A DNA stretch of 64,000 nt, from positions 9,486,001 to 9,550,000 of the forward strand of contig OY992832.1 in assembly GCA_963921425.1 (NCBI GenBank), given 5' to 3'. A program made the translations under genes and the position numbers. Below are positions 21,339-34,385 of the stretch, piece after piece. Under the pieces are notes generated by a model. The model saw only the letters and a list, made by a program, of their open reading frames with translations. It made no database searches and was not told the DNA's origin. Source of the stretch: Dryas octopetala (taxonomy: Eukaryota; Streptophyta; Magnoliopsida; Rosales; Rosaceae). Numbering within the stretch: position 1 is the first letter of the stretch; each line of letters opens with the position of its first letter.

Positions 21339-24300
21339 TTACAACTTGGCTCTGCTAAACAATCTTACTCTCAGCTCCTCAGCCACAGCATCAATAAATT
21401 CTTCAGTATTCAGATACTTGGACCTTGTGACCCTGCACAAAACATGAAACTTTTTATCATACAAAAAGAAAAAAGCACAATTAAAACTTGGGTGCCGCTA
21501 TTTGGTCCCAACCTTTTTATTTCTATCCCCAACACTTCAATAAAAATATAATTTTCAATTATACCCTAATGTAAATTGGCCTTCAAGGACTTCAAAATTT
21601 AATTAAATTAACTTGAACCTATACCCAACAATAATTCTCCACTCACATCGCCACTCAACTCTCTATCAAAACCCTAAACACTCTATAACACTCTCCATAT
21701 TGATGCAAACAAGTTTAATATTAACGAATGGATGATTAAATTGTGGTTTGAGAGTTTTAAATGAAGTATTTTCATCATTCCTTTAAGTTTTAATAGACTA
21801 AATGCTTATTTTCAAAAACTGAAATCGCAACATGTTTGGCACACTAGAGCCGAACATGTTATGAGTCATTCGGCAATAAAGCACCGAACATAGTGTTGTT
21901 CGTTCGGCCATAGACTACCGAACACGTCTAAAAAATTAAAAAAAAAAAAAGGTGTTCGATGGTTGCCAACCGAACATCCTTCTACCCGTTCGGTTGTTTT
22001 CCGCCGAACATCCTTATATTTATTCGGTTAACCAGTGCCGAACAAAATCCAAATTTTTTTTTTTCAAGACTCTCCCTTTTGTGTTCAAGTTCAACATTAA
22101 ACAACTAGAATTCAAATTATTGCAGTCCAAAAATAAATATTTTGATGTAAAGGGCAATGGGTGGTGAGGTATTGACGTTGGGTGTTGGGTGGTGGTGATG
22201 GGTATAAGGAGCATGAATAGGTTAGGTTTGTTTGTTGGGTTTTGGTAAGGGTATTTTTGACAAAAATGTTGGGTGTACTAATAAGTTTTTAAACTTTTTA
22301 AATTGAAGGTAGGTGTAAAGAGTGTGTTGGGGCTACAGATAAAAAAGTTGGGTCCGAATAGCGGCACCCTTAAAACTTTTACATGAAGTATGACTTTTGA
22401 CAGCACTTACTTAGGCCCATGGATAAGGAGTGCAAGATCCTTGGTCATCTTCCCAGATTCGACAGTTCCAATACAGGCTGCTTCAAGTTTCTTTGTAAAA
22501 TCCAAGAGTCTGCCATTGCCATCCAACTTTGCCCTAATAACACAGATTTCTCAAACTCTCATCTGATGTTTCAAATGATTTATAAATAAAGACACAAATT
22601 AAAACAATTAAAGTTTTAAACCCCCACACCTTCCCACATTAAAGAGAGGTATGAGCACTCGTCTACCAGACCCAAGCCATACTGATCTAATACCTGTGTG
22701 CAAGACCTCGTGACCAAGCAAAGATCAAAGCTATGCTGTTTGTGCTGGTTTCACCTCCTTTTTGGTGAACCCGGTAATGACGGGTAACTGTGCCATGGGC
22801 TGCTTCAGCTTCGATGGTCTTTCCATCTGGGCACACCTGGAACCCAATCCAACTTAACATATATCTAAAGTCATACATGAATAGCCAAACAAAGTGTAAT
22901 AAGACAAAATGAACACCACAAAATACCAGTATAGATGTCATCAGCCCCAGAGACCCGAAACCTGCATCAAAGTTCAAAGTCAAACAAGGTAGCAAACGCA
23001 TTGGCTAGGACTGTCCCAGAACAAGCACCTTTCCATTCGACAAAAGCAGCACCAAAAGTTAAAAGAATATTCAAATACTTAATTCACAGGTTTTTAGCCC
23101 AAATAAATACAGACCTTGGGCTAAAAAGTCACTTTGCACATCCCCATCATAATTCTTGCATGCCCATACATAACCTCCTTCACTTTTAAGAGCATATGCA
23201 ACCATATCATCGATAAGACGGTGTTCATACCTACAAAATCGTAATATTAATAAAAGGAAAATTACGGAAACTGCACAACTAATAAGCATGCTTGGCAAGA
23301 TATCTTACCAAATCCCTGCAGCCTCAAATCGGGATCTCCAATGAGCTTCATAAACTTCCTGGAAGATGTCCATGAATCTGCACTAAATTCAAGTGTAAGA
23401 AAATGACAATAAAAAGAACAAAAGTCATGTGGTGCAACATCATACTGACGCATAATGTAGCATGAGTATTTTATGAACCCCACACATCATCTCCCATGGG
23501 CACACACAGAAACATGCTAAGGTACATGAGGGGCTTTAAAGGTTTATTTTTCCAATGATGAAAACTTGGAAATTGGAAAGAAGAGGAAATTACACACTAA
23601 AAGCAGAAAGGCAACATGGTGACAGCTTACCTTCCATCATATTTCTTCAGAATGGTATTTTTAGTGCTAAGATAAAGTGGCCACTTTTTCTGGTAGGCAG
23701 TAGTCATGGAAGCCTCAGCAAAAGAACGGATAGACTGCTCTCACAATTTAACACATAAAACGATAACTGTTAAAAGCTTCTAGCAACTCATTCATACCAG
23801 AAACTAAGTTAAAATATATATATATATATTCTTAAAAATGGTCAAGTTTGAACCTCGTCAGTGTTATACATGGCCAATGCTATGCCTCCAGCACCAGTAA
23901 AGTTGAAAACCTCGAACTCTTTTTTCTCATTGGGCCCATCTGGTACTGCGAATTATGTCATTGCACTTGATGAGATAATAATGTACTAAAGTATTGATAC
24001 AAAGAAAATTCAAAATGTATAATGTGCGTGTATGTAAATTATGTCATTGCACTTGATACACACACAGCAAGTTCCTGACAAAGGTGAAACTCAGAAATTT
24101 CGATCAGTCTACTGAGAAAAGGATGTTACCAAAAATCAATTTAAGTTTTCCAGATCCTTCTATGATCGTGTCTGTTGCTCGGTACTGATCACCAAAAGCA
24201 TGCCTCCCAATGCATATTGGCTTTGTCCAACCTGGAAAGAACACTAATTCATTGGTGATCTGCTTTATTACAAAGTCATACTTAGATGAAAAATGTTATA

Positions 24301-26277
24301 GCAAACCTGGAACAAGGCGGGGAACATTTCTGCAGATAATTGGTTCTCTAAAAACAGTACCTGCAGAACACAGAAAACACATTGGCTACTTACAATTCAT
24401 CAAACATACAACAAATAATGGTAAAAGTTAAATATTAGAGGAAAAGTTTATTTACCATTTAAAATGTTCCGTATTGTCCCATTTGGACTCCTCCACATCT
24501 GTTTCAAGTTAAACTCCTTAACACGAGCTTCATCTATTAAAATCCAAATAAAATAATTCAGATAATCACAATAGTCATTTAGCCCAATAATGGTAGAGAA
24601 AAAGGCCATAGTCCATCCATTACAGTTCCCATTAAAAAAAAAAAAATCGTACCTGGAGTTATAGTTGCACACTTTATTGCTACATTGTACCTACAAGAAG
24701 AAGAAATTAAAAAATAAATTATACAAAGAACATAAAGGGCATCATGTCATGCCAAGTATGAAGTATGGAACATCATAAACTGTGTCATGTCATGCTGAGC
24801 CCATAGAAATGAGTTGTACTTGTGCTAACTTGATCCAGTTTACACCTATGATCTATCCAAACAATACCAACTTGCTTCTATAACTATGATAACTACCAAT
24901 ACATAATTCGTACAGGCAATATTTATAAATAAAAAAAAAGATAGAAGCCAATTTTTGGTATAATGTTCTTGAGTGATTTGTTATGGTGAAAAGATAAGCA
25001 GACCAAATCAATTGAAATGAGAAAGCGATTAAAATTAAAATAAAGATGAAACAGTAGCATTCTTCAAGAGTATTTCAATCTAGCAAAGGAACCAAGAAGG
25101 GAGAATGACAGGGCATACTTGAGAGTAGCTTCAGCACTTTCAATTGTGACTCTATCATTGGTGGCATCACGATTGGGGAGGCCAAGGTCAAAGTACTTGA
25201 TATCCAACTCGAGAAAGGGAAAAATAAGCTGTAGAAGATGAAAACAGGTTGCAGATTAATGGATCATTACATAATTATTTTTTTAAGAATAGAACATGAA
25301 ATCATAGCGATGCCATAATTACATTATTACCTTATCCTTTATCCATTTCCAAAAAACTCGAGTCATTTCATCCCCTGCATCATGAAAATAATGCATTATA
25401 GCTAAACAGAGATAACAAGGTTTTGAATAAATCTGTATCAGTTCTCAACTAGAATATATGGACAACTAGATAGAAGACAAGAACTGCATACCCAAAACAC
25501 AAAGTTTCAAGAGCTCAACCCCAAGGCAATGTTCGTTGCAATCTTTTTGATGGAGTAGACAACTCCAAATCCCGTAAGATAAAATAATCTTTTTAGAAGA
25601 TACTTGTGTTAAAAAAATCTCAAATTACTAGAAATTACAAACACTGTGATGGGCATCTCCAAGTTACAGGAATACAACATACAACCCATGAAATTAAGTG
25701 CATCTCAATTCTAGATGTTGCATCTAAATCCTCATCATGTAGTGGTCATGCATTTTGGTTAAAATGAACAAATTAGAATTTTATTCATTTGAACTTAAGT
25801 GAAAATGCTCAACTTAGGAACATCATAGTATTGGTGGGTAACACTGGAAGGCCTCAAATTGCATGTATAATAACACCTCATCTTTGGTCACATCAATGGG
25901 TTTAACCTAATCAATTGGGGTCCAATATAATTTAATTCACATGGTAGTCTGATGAGGGGTCCTCTTTCAGTTCTTACACATATTAATAAGATTTATATGG
26001 AACATAATTGCTGGGTTGTCTCTAAAACTTGGCTTATGGAATGATCCATTGAATCAAATCCAAATATGGTGCTTTGATCCTTTAATGTTTATGAATCAAA
26101 ATTTCCAGGACTATAGACAGCTTCCAAAGCAGCAGAGCAATTTAAACAACAGTCCACAAGAAACAATGGCCGAATTTGTCTAATAATGATACTGAGACTA
26201 AAAACAAAGAGTAGAGAAGGCATACCATCCATTTCGACAATTGGGTTGGTCACCTTTATCTTATCGAATGGCTCCAT
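21339..26277 (-). CDS. ICDH: NADP-dependent isocitrate dehydrogenase, cytosolic type (417 aa)
   Basis: Converts isocitrate to 2-oxoglutarate and CO2 with NADP+, supplying 2-oxoglutarate and NADPH. Fifteen exons: 26277-26226, 25374-25331, 25228-25119, 24690-24653, 24533-24456, 24360-24307, 24231-24130, 23945-23854, 23734-23631, 23377-23309, 23230-23115, 22961-22927, 22836-22694, 22533-22411 and 21432-21339. They join in frame to 417 residues, the usual length of plant cytosolic ICDH. The N-terminus ([20 protein letters not shown]) has no transit peptide. Landmarks are [29 protein letters not shown] and the family signature [20 protein letters not shown] near residues 270-290. The C-terminus ends [10 protein letters not shown] without an SKL-type peroxisomal signal. 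The last intron (21433-22410) is almost wholly a TIR element (21490-22369); without it the intron would be about 90 bases. Confidence 0.96.
21490..22369. mobile_element. Complete non-autonomous Mutator-like element, 880 bp, in the last ICDH intron (copy 2)
   Basis: The left end is GGGTGCCGCTATTTGG and the right end, reverse complemented, is GGGTGCCGCTATTCGG; similarity continues inward (CCCAAC, TTTTTAT). A perfect 9-bp target duplication TTAAAACTT flanks it at 21481-21489 and 22370-22378. The 9-bp duplication with these ends fits the Mutator superfamily. There is no coding sequence. The centre holds six 22-nt palindromes (21834-22043). The intact duplication suggests a fairly recent insertion. 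Both splice sites of the host intron lie outside it, so splicing may be unaffected. Confidence 0.92.
21834..22043. repeat. Array of six 22-nt palindrome units (element copy 2)
   Basis: Six units, every one exactly 22 nt, of form RTTCGG-N10-CCGAAC. Only two have left-half changes (GTTTGG, GTTCGA); all six right halves read CCGAAC. Spacers vary from about 7 to 30 nt. The first starts at 21834 and the last ends at 22043. Confidence 0.9.
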
Positions 26278-27515
26278 TGCTCCGCCGAAAGCAAAAGAGG
26301 TGAAGGTTGTTTGTGCTTCGCAAAAACTTGGGCTTTGCCGAGAGAGAATCAGAGAAGGTATATATTTCTGTTTATTTGTGAAAATTGGAAGGCCATTTAT
26401 GATAGAACTGTCTCTTGCTTTTCTCTCTGGGCTTGAGAATTGAGAGAGAATATCAGAGGACGAGTGATGACAAAACTTGGTGTGGAACTGTGGGGGTGGT
26501 GACCGGCATTCAAAGGGAAATGCTTCGTATTCTAGTCCAAGTTGAAAGTGAATCAGCTGCTGTTGTTAATGTTGTCTTGCTAAATATATGCTTTACTGTG
26601 TTGTCAGCATGTGAATTAGTTTGGTCCAAAGTTGTATCTGTATATCTTGCACTCATGAGTCATGACAATCAAAGTTGAGTTGTGCCAGTTCACCACAAAA
26701 AAAAAAAAAAAAAGTTGAGTTGTGCCATATTTGAGTTTGTCATGATTGAGTATCGATTACACAAAAAAATCTCTCATATTTGTCATGTTAAAATCGAGGT
26801 ATTTATGTTTGATCCTAACTCAATATTTTTAGTGGTGCCATTTATAAATTCATGTTATGTAACAGTCATTTGGAGATGGGGTTGAAATTGAATAGTGTTG
26901 AAAATTGCACTGCTAATGTGACAATTTGCCCCAAAGCCGCCTAATGGCGTAGGCTTCTTTATGAAGTGTAAAGAAGTGTCTAAACAAGTCAATGGCTAGA
27001 GAATAGCACCAATTTGCCTGGATACATGATGCTAATAGCATCTAAACAAATTAACACCCAACAAAACAGTGTACAACAGTCACAATTATAATTCTTCTCA
27101 TTAACTTTGCATCTGATTGAGGAAAAAGTTTCATGGAATCCACAACGCCCCTGATGCAGAGCTCGACTCTTTTTTCTGGAGATTCTTCACATGTCAGAAC
27201 ATACTGTTCTCTTGAGGAGTTTATATCATTAACACAAAATTTGGAACTAGTTGAATCAATATTTAATCTCAATTAGGGTCATTTGACTATACTGTCACAC
27301 CAAGTGTACATAACAAAACTATATACATATAGAAAGAAATACTCAGAATCAAAAACAGAAACGCAAAACTTTGAGCAATAATATTCTGTCCACAAAAGCC
27401 TGCTTTCTGAAACCCTGAACATTATAAGTTATATATTTGACTGGGTTGCAACATTTTGCTCTTTGTACAATGTAATCTTCCTCCAGAGGATGCGAATAAT
27501 CACCCAAAAGGAGTG
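26278..27515. other. Intergenic: ICDH upstream region and kinase 3' flank
   Basis: 26278-26460 is the likely ICDH 5' leader and promoter, without a clear TATA box. There is a poly-A run at about 26696-26713, and the phrase AGTTGAGTTGTGCCA occurs on both sides of it. From about 27050 the sequence is probably the kinase 3' untranslated region. No gene seen. Confidence 0.5.
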
Positions 27516-29868
27516 CTAGAAGTACTCAAAATCTACATAAGAAGAATCATTAGTACTATTCTTTTTATCACCTCCAATATCTGTCATCTTTTTGTCTGCA
27601 GTGCTTGCCTCCTTGCTAGCATATTGTGAATAGTCTACAGGTTCAGGTACGTGGGGAGGCATGGCACATCTCACCAGAGCCCAGTTCACTCCCTCAAAAA
27701 ATGGGTGTTGTTTTATTTCTGTGGCACCCCTTTTATATGCAATTCTCTTTTGTGGTTCCTTCACCAAGAGTCCTCGTATGAGATTACGTGCGACAACACT
27801 CACTTGTGGTGTTTCTGGGAATCTCAGAGGCTGACCTACAACATTAAAAAGTGTGGCACGATTTCCATGACCCTTGAAGGGGGTTGTCCCATGTAAGAGC
27901 TCATATAAGAAGATGCCGAACGTCCACCAGTCCACTGCACTACCATGGCCCTCTCCACGAATAATCTCTGGGGCTAGATATTCATGCGTTCCAACAAATG
28001 ACATAGACCGCACATTTGTAGGCTCTGCCATCAGCTCAGGGAGGGAGTTATTAGCAGAAAGGCCAAAATCTGATTTAGATTTGCGATTTTTCTTGGTAGG
28101 TAATATGCGTGGGAAGAAATGGGATGGCTGGATACAACCATGCACAGCTAACTCATCATCCAAAATGCCCCCGCCCCCACCACCACCACCACCACCACCG
28201 CCACCACCATTGCTTACATGGACAGATGAAGACTTGACTAGTGTAGGATTGACTGAACAACGAAGTGAGAGATCAAAGTCCGAGAGCATGATATGACCCT
28301 CATCTCTTACTAGAACATTTTCTGGTTTTAAATCCCTGTACACAATTCCTAGCATGTGCAGATACTCAAGTGCTAACAAAACCTGTGATGCATAAAACCT
28401 GCCAAAGGAAAAGGCATGAGAAACCCCTTGCACATTTAAACGTCTCAAATTGGTACAAGGAGCTCAACTTAATATTCAATTGATTGAGAATGAGAAGAAA
28501 ATATCATACGTAGTGAAGAAATGATTTCACTATATTTGCACAAGAAAAGGTAGGGGCTTTAAGATGATAGACAATTAGTATGCATCATGCTTTGATAATA
28601 AGAAGTCTATCAGTCAGCGTATAACATATGCAGTTCTGCACCCAGCAAGAACCATTATGTATTCAACCTTCAATGAAGTAACTCTTGCAATTTTTTATTT
28701 TTTATTTTTTTGTAAAAAAGAAAGTCCTCTTATGAGTTATGACATCTACATCCCTAACAATGCAATGCAATGCTGGAGAGGTACTAACTATGCAGCTTCA
28801 AGCAGTGAATTGAAGCCATCAAACAAGTAACTCCAACCCAAATCTCATTGATTATGCTTGTAAGGAAATTTAATAATACATATCAATGATCAAATATTCA
28901 AATGCATATTAAACATTAAGCAAGGCCAACGATCAATTATACATTAAAAATTAAGCAATCAGAAGAACTGGAAAGGTACTAACCGTGAAGCTTCCTCTGT
29001 AAAATGCTTGTTAGGTTGCTTCTGTCTAAGAGAATGCAAATTACCTCCACTACAGTACTCCATGACCAAGCAATAGAACTTATCAGTCTCAAAGTAAGAA
29101 TAGAGAGTGGGCAAGAATGGGTGGTCAAGTAGTCCAAGTATCTCTCTTTCTGTTTGTGCTCGCAATAGCTTGTTTCTACTAGCAAGAGATGCCTTGTCCA
29201 TGACTTTCATGGCAAAAAAGGTGTTTGTTCCTCTGAGTTCAACAAGATAGACGCTACCAATGTCTCCATAGCCTAGACGCTTGAGAAGCCGAAAGTGGCT
29301 AAGATTAAGTGGGGAACCTTTAGAGACCATGTTAATGGCCTCCCACCGTACGTCACCACCAGTATGAGGCCTGAGGGGTGCACTGGAGCTCTCTAAGCTA
29401 TCAGAACGAGAGGTATTCCCACTCCCTTGAACATGGTTGGGGAAAGAATTGGTAGTCTTTGCTGTTCCTGTTGCCATTCCTGTTAAAGTAATCAGTAGTT
29501 CAGAATTTGCAGGCGCTGATGGACCTGGAGATGGGCGATGGTTGGAAATTAGATCCGCATTTTGAGGTCCACCTGATGAATCATGAGTTGGTTTGACACC
29601 AGATTGTGCTCCTTTATCCGCCTTTTTGGAGTTGTAAACCTTATCATTGGATGAATTGGTGCCACTCTTGGCATGAGATTCCATCTCCTTGGGTCCACAT
29701 GGTGCTTCTTCAGATGAATTGTAGTTCATCTGAATTCGAGGAAGAAACAATTCTAAGGCATCAGTATAGAGAGATTAACACCTTTAAAGAACAAAAAGGC
29801 ATGAACAAGAATAGCTATGGAACACCTACCTCAGATGAGTTAGAAAAATTGGCTGGATTTGAAGACAT
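27516..29868 (-). CDS. AGC-family (group VIII, D6PK/AGC1-type) Ser/Thr protein kinase (555 aa)
   Basis: Three coding exons, 29868-29830, 29729-28984 and 28398-27516, join in frame to 555 residues. A Ser/Gly/Pro-rich N-terminal region (about 1-155) precedes the kinase domain. Visible features: Gly loop GYGDIG (~166-171), catalytic Lys in AMKVMDK (~188), YRDLKPEN (catalytic Asp 284), and DFD (302-304) replacing DFG, the hallmark of plant AGC VIII kinases. A long insertion lies between DFD and the activation segment [15 protein letters not shown]. The C-terminal DFEYF is PIF-like, a possible PDK1 docking site. The insertion carries 14 consecutive glycines (326-339). Best resemblance from memory is Arabidopsis AGC1.5/AGC1.7, linked to polar growth in pollen and ROP signalling. 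The first exon ([13 protein letters not shown]) is short and less certain; the Met at 29729 is an alternative start. Extra non-coding 5' exons are likely up to about 31000. Confidence 0.9.
28161..28203 (-). repeat. Trinucleotide repeat encoding polyglycine in the kinase insertion
   Basis: An ACC/GCC/CCC run on the plus strand, including seven ACC in a row, encodes 14 glycines on the minus strand. It lies in the variable insertion between kinase subdomains VII and VIII, where length changes are tolerated. Confidence 0.9.
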
Positions 29869-32537
29869 GAATGGGGTAACACGACAACACCCCTCAAAAA
29901 AAAATTCCTGATCATATCATCACAAAATACATTACTTATAAAACAAAATAATGTTGAATGAACCTATATTCAAGCAACTAGATAAATTGGTGGTGTTTAG
30001 CACATAAAAGTAGTTTGTGGTGCCTAAACTCATCTTTAAAACATATACTTTTTTCTTTAAAACATCATCAAGTAGATTCTGCTATGGTAATGAACACAAG
30101 TTTAACCCTCTAAACATCCAATTGCCAAGCCTTCAAAATGATTAACAATCCTAAACTCCTTATATATGGTCATATCATGTGTATATGTTTGTAGCTTTGA
30201 CAATAACTAATAACCATCATTCGAAGAATAACAATCTCTGTTACAAGAATAATAATCCACTTATTTATGGATATAAAACATGCATTGTGCGCATACCCAT
30301 ATGAAAGCAAAGCATAATCAAAAATTCAAAATCATTATGTGGTGGGCACGTAATGGCGTGAGAGACAGACACACAGACAACAAAGTCAAATTTAAGATAC
30401 ATAGACATCCGAATACAGAATCACGCTAAACTATATAACAACTTAATTATTTATGCATATCTTTATATATAGGTACAGATAATATGTAAACAAACGAAAC
30501 AAATGAATAAACAAATAAAAATGGAATTAGTCATATTGACATAGGTGAACTAAGCAAAAATCAATGCAAACGCAAAAACAAAAGAAACCCATCTGAGAAA
30601 AAAGATTGCAGGGAATGCAGGACGAACCAGAAATTCAATTTGGCAATTAAAAGCAATAAAGCCGTGATCTTTGCCTTGTCAAGAAGTGTTTGTGAGAGAG
30701 TTTATTGGATGAACATGAATTGTTTGGCTCCCATGCATCACTCAAAAGGAAGATAAAATCTTTCTTGAAATTATGGAGAGAAAATGAAAGAAAGAAACAT
30801 GGGTTACAAGAAAAATGGCATTTGGGTATTGAGAGAGGGGATGGGAATGAGCTGGTTCTTGACTAGACCACCACGCAAACCCACAATCAGGAGGTGTAAG
30901 AAATGAGAGGAAATTGTGGAGCAAAACAAAACTAGAATTAGGAAAACCCATAATTTGATTTTCCATTTTATAAATGAAGAGAATAAAGATTTAGAAGAGT
31001 GTGTGTTGTTGTATGTGTGTGTCAGGTTTGTGCTTTGCTAACTTCAGGAAGGAGAGAGAAAGAGGAGGAGGGAAACGGTCATAGCCTACGAGAGGATGGA
31101 TGGTTGGGCGCTTAATCCTCTGTGAAATCATGGTCGGACTGACTTCTGATCCTCTGTGCTCGCCACTACTCTCCATCCTTGCAATCGGATGAGCTGGCCT
31201 CTCACCACCCAATGCTTGGGTGACACCTCGTTTTTTTTTTTCCCTAAGAACGCCACCTCACATATTGATTTTAATTTATTCTTTCTCCAAAAGATGTTTT
31301 TCAAAGTTATTTGAGTCAACAATAATATTATTTTCTTTCTGAGAATCAAGTTAACAATAATATGTAGATGTATTCCAAAACTACGTCAAAATTTAATAAT
31401 AAAGTGATGGACTATACTATTTTTTAAAGGTTCATTGACTTTAGGTACCAAATTATAATATTTTTTCATTTCAACTACTAAAATATTTATGTCATTTCAT
31501 TTTAGGTACTAAATTTCAGTTTATGTACCAACTTTTAAAAATATGATTATATCGAACTGTGACTGTCTAACAGTCATAACTTTTTTATTGATTTGTTGTT
31601 TTTTCAATATTTGTAAGGCTTAAACTTTAATATTTAATCTTTGGGTTATAAGATTTCATCCCCAAACCTAAATCAAAAGTATGAAACCCTTAAAAATTTG
31701 AATTTTTTATAAATTTTAAATAGTCACAACTGTGACTGTTCGACAATTACAACTGTAACTGTTCAACAGTCACAACTGTATAACAAACTGATTTGTGACC
31801 TAATCCAAAATGTTTTACTTTAGGTTAGTACCTAAACTAAAAAAAATTAGTGTCTTGCTGCTTTATTAAAAAACTATTGACATTTGGTATTTAATCCTAA
31901 TTTTTTAATTTTTTAATTATAACCAATATAGTGCCTTAAGTATATATTCGATAAATTTTGTTAAATTTGAGTATTGGTCACCTGTACATCATTATGCCCG
32001 ATGATAAATTCTATAAGTTTACTTCATTCGTATGCCTTACATTATTTACCATGTCAAGTGAGAGATTGAATTTTTTTTTAATTATAAGAATTGTGTATGA
32101 TATGTATGCATATGTGACGAGTTAATATAAAGATAGAATAAAAATAAAGATATAGTATTTAAAATCAGAATGAACTAGTTACAAGAGGAAAATAAGAATA
32201 TAAATAGGAATGAACTAGCTAAAAAAATGGAGTGCTTCTGTGCTTGGTGCTACTGCTACCCTTTTGAATTTGTTTTTAAAATAAAGAAAACCCTTTTTTG
32301 TTTTCTTGAAAATGTATTTTTAGTAAGAAGGTAAAATAGTAATTAAAAATCAAATAATACCCCACTCAAATAAAATGAAAAATCAAAATAGTGCTTGGGA
32401 AGGAGAACTTAGTAAATTTCTTGGGCAAAAAACCCAATGAGAATGAAAATGAACCAAAAACAGAGCGAAGACAAAAGAAGACGAGAATTGCAAAGTCTGC
32501 TTAGCTTAGCCTGCTGGAGAAGAAGTGAAGAGTGAAC
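29869..32537. other. Divergent intergenic region between kinase and nitrobindin genes
   Basis: 29869-31000 probably contains the kinase 5' leader and a leader intron. 31200-32450 is AT-rich; short inverted motifs built on ACTGT/ACAGT cluster at about 31555-31785. No gene seen. Confidence 0.45.
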
Positions 32538-34385
32538 ATGGAGGGTGCTACAGCATCACCGTCCGTACACCCAGCAATAGCGCCACTCTCGTACCTGCTG
32601 GGTACATGGAGAGGCCAAGGGGAAGGTGGCTTTCCCACCATCAACTCCTTCTCTTATGGCGAAGAACTCCATTTCTCTCATTCTGGCAAGGTACTCCTCT
32701 TTCTTTAGCAACTGGGTCAGTGACCCAGTGTGTAACTTGCTCTCTGATTACTTTCTTTGCCTCTGTCTGATTATTTGTTGCCAATTGTATTTGTGAAATG
32801 AGAGAAGCCCTTCATAGCTTACACTCAGAAGACTTGGAAATTGAACTCTGGGGAGCCTATGCACGCTGAGAGTGGCTACTGGCGACCCAAACCCGATGGC
32901 ACTATTGAGGTCGCCATTGCTCAAAGCACTGGTCTTGTTGAAGTTCAGGTGCCCTCATTACTAATTGTTCCCTCAAACTTGCTTAGTCTCTTATGCTAAT
33001 TATCTTGACGAATCTGATACGCCCTTTTGTTTTTGTATTCATTTTTCTTGCTTGTATTGAAAGGAGTTGGCAATGGATGTGTATTTAGCATTTAGACAAC
33101 CCCAATCAAATAAAGAATGGTTTTTTGATGACCCAGATCCACTAATATTCTGGCCATGATATTTTATTGCATAATGCGTATTACCCAGATACAATGAATT
33201 GCCTTGTCTACTCCTATTGCATTATTCTAGCACTTCCCAAATGAATTTGTTGATTTCTTAAAAAAAAAAAAAATCATTTGGGACAGTATTATGGAATATG
33301 CATATCTAGTTTTATGAAAAATGAATGCAAGTTTAGCTGATAAGCATGTCTTCTATCTGTATTGTTCTGAAATCAAATTGTGTATCTTGCATTGTGTCAA
33401 ACTTTTCATGTCTTTTACTTATGTAAATTTCTTTGATTTGTCCTGATATTATTATACATTGCTTCTTTTAGAAAGGGACGTACAACGCAGAAGAGAAAGT
33501 GATAAAGCTTCAAACTGAGCTTGTGGGCAATGCTACTAAGGTAATTTAGCTGATTATTGTAGGATACATTAATGCAATACCCTTGCAGTGATTTATGCCT
33601 AACACAACAGTCACAGAACTGACCCAAAAAAAGCATGCTATTTAGTTTCCTACTATAAAAAACTTTCCCGAGAAGCAATAGAATGATATATATTAAGAAC
33701 TATACTTTCCAGAAAGATTGTGCTGGTAAGAAATTGCTGCTTTAGAGTTTATATGTATTAAGATATGAATTGTATTGGCACAGTTGAGGTTCTTGGAGAA
33801 GTATGACGTGATTGTACTGTTGAAATCATGGCTGATGAGGATGCCACTAGGATGTTGAGAAAATTGGGATTCAAAGAGAGGTGTTATTTTTGTTTCCTTT
33901 ACTAAAAATAAAAGAGACCGAAAAAGAGAATATATAAATAGAAAACCCAAATATATCTACGGATTTGGTTACAGGATATCAATTATCAAATCCATATTGA
34001 AACTAGGGGTCCTTTTCATTGATGTTTAAATCCACTATACTATAGTTATTCAGCTTTTTGGATTTGAGATTCAGGAAGTATCTTATATATGGAAAGGACT
34101 GCAGTTTGGCAAGAAATATGAATTACTTACTAGGAATATATCTGACTTCTGGTACTTAGTTGATCTATGAATTATAAAGCAACATTGATGGTTTTGGTAA
34201 AGAAATTTGTTTTCTGTTCTAAAAATGATCTGAATAATTTATGATTCTTCTGTTTTTTGGGGTAGGTGAGAGAGATAACCAGAGTTTTTAAGTTGGTTGA
34301 TGGAGAACTGTCTTATGAGGTTCAGATGGCTACAAATCTCACCAGTCTTCAACCACACCTGAAAGCCTCGCTCAAGAAACTCTGA
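32538..34385 (+). CDS. Nitrobindin (heme beta-barrel protein, THAP4-C-terminal-like; 160 aa)
   Basis: Four exons, 32538-32690, 32808-32948, 33472-33540 and 34266-34385, all splitting between codons, give 160 residues. The FABP-like motif GTWRGQGEG is at 22-30. Next come YGEELHFSHSGK, YTQKTWKLNSGEPMHAESGY, EVAIAQSTGLVEVQKGTYN and the end LQPHLKASLKKL. His152, eight residues before the C-terminus, corresponds to the proximal heme ligand of Arabidopsis nitrobindin (At1g79260, 166 aa). Nitrobindins are ten-stranded barrels holding ferric heme that bind NO and react with peroxynitrite; the plant role is still unclear. No targeting peptide is visible, so probably cytosolic. The start at 32538 gives the family-length N-terminus. 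Confidence 0.93.

Noticed and set aside
15433..22043. 22-nt units as small-RNA genes because of their 22-nt length
   Set aside because: The length match is probably chance; each unit is too short to fold as a precursor and centres are not conserved. A protein-binding site is simpler.
27874..28296. Plus-strand 140-aa frame with polyproline, antisense to the kinase
   Set aside because: It is the mirror of the polyglycine coding repeat; the kinase frame is unmistakable.
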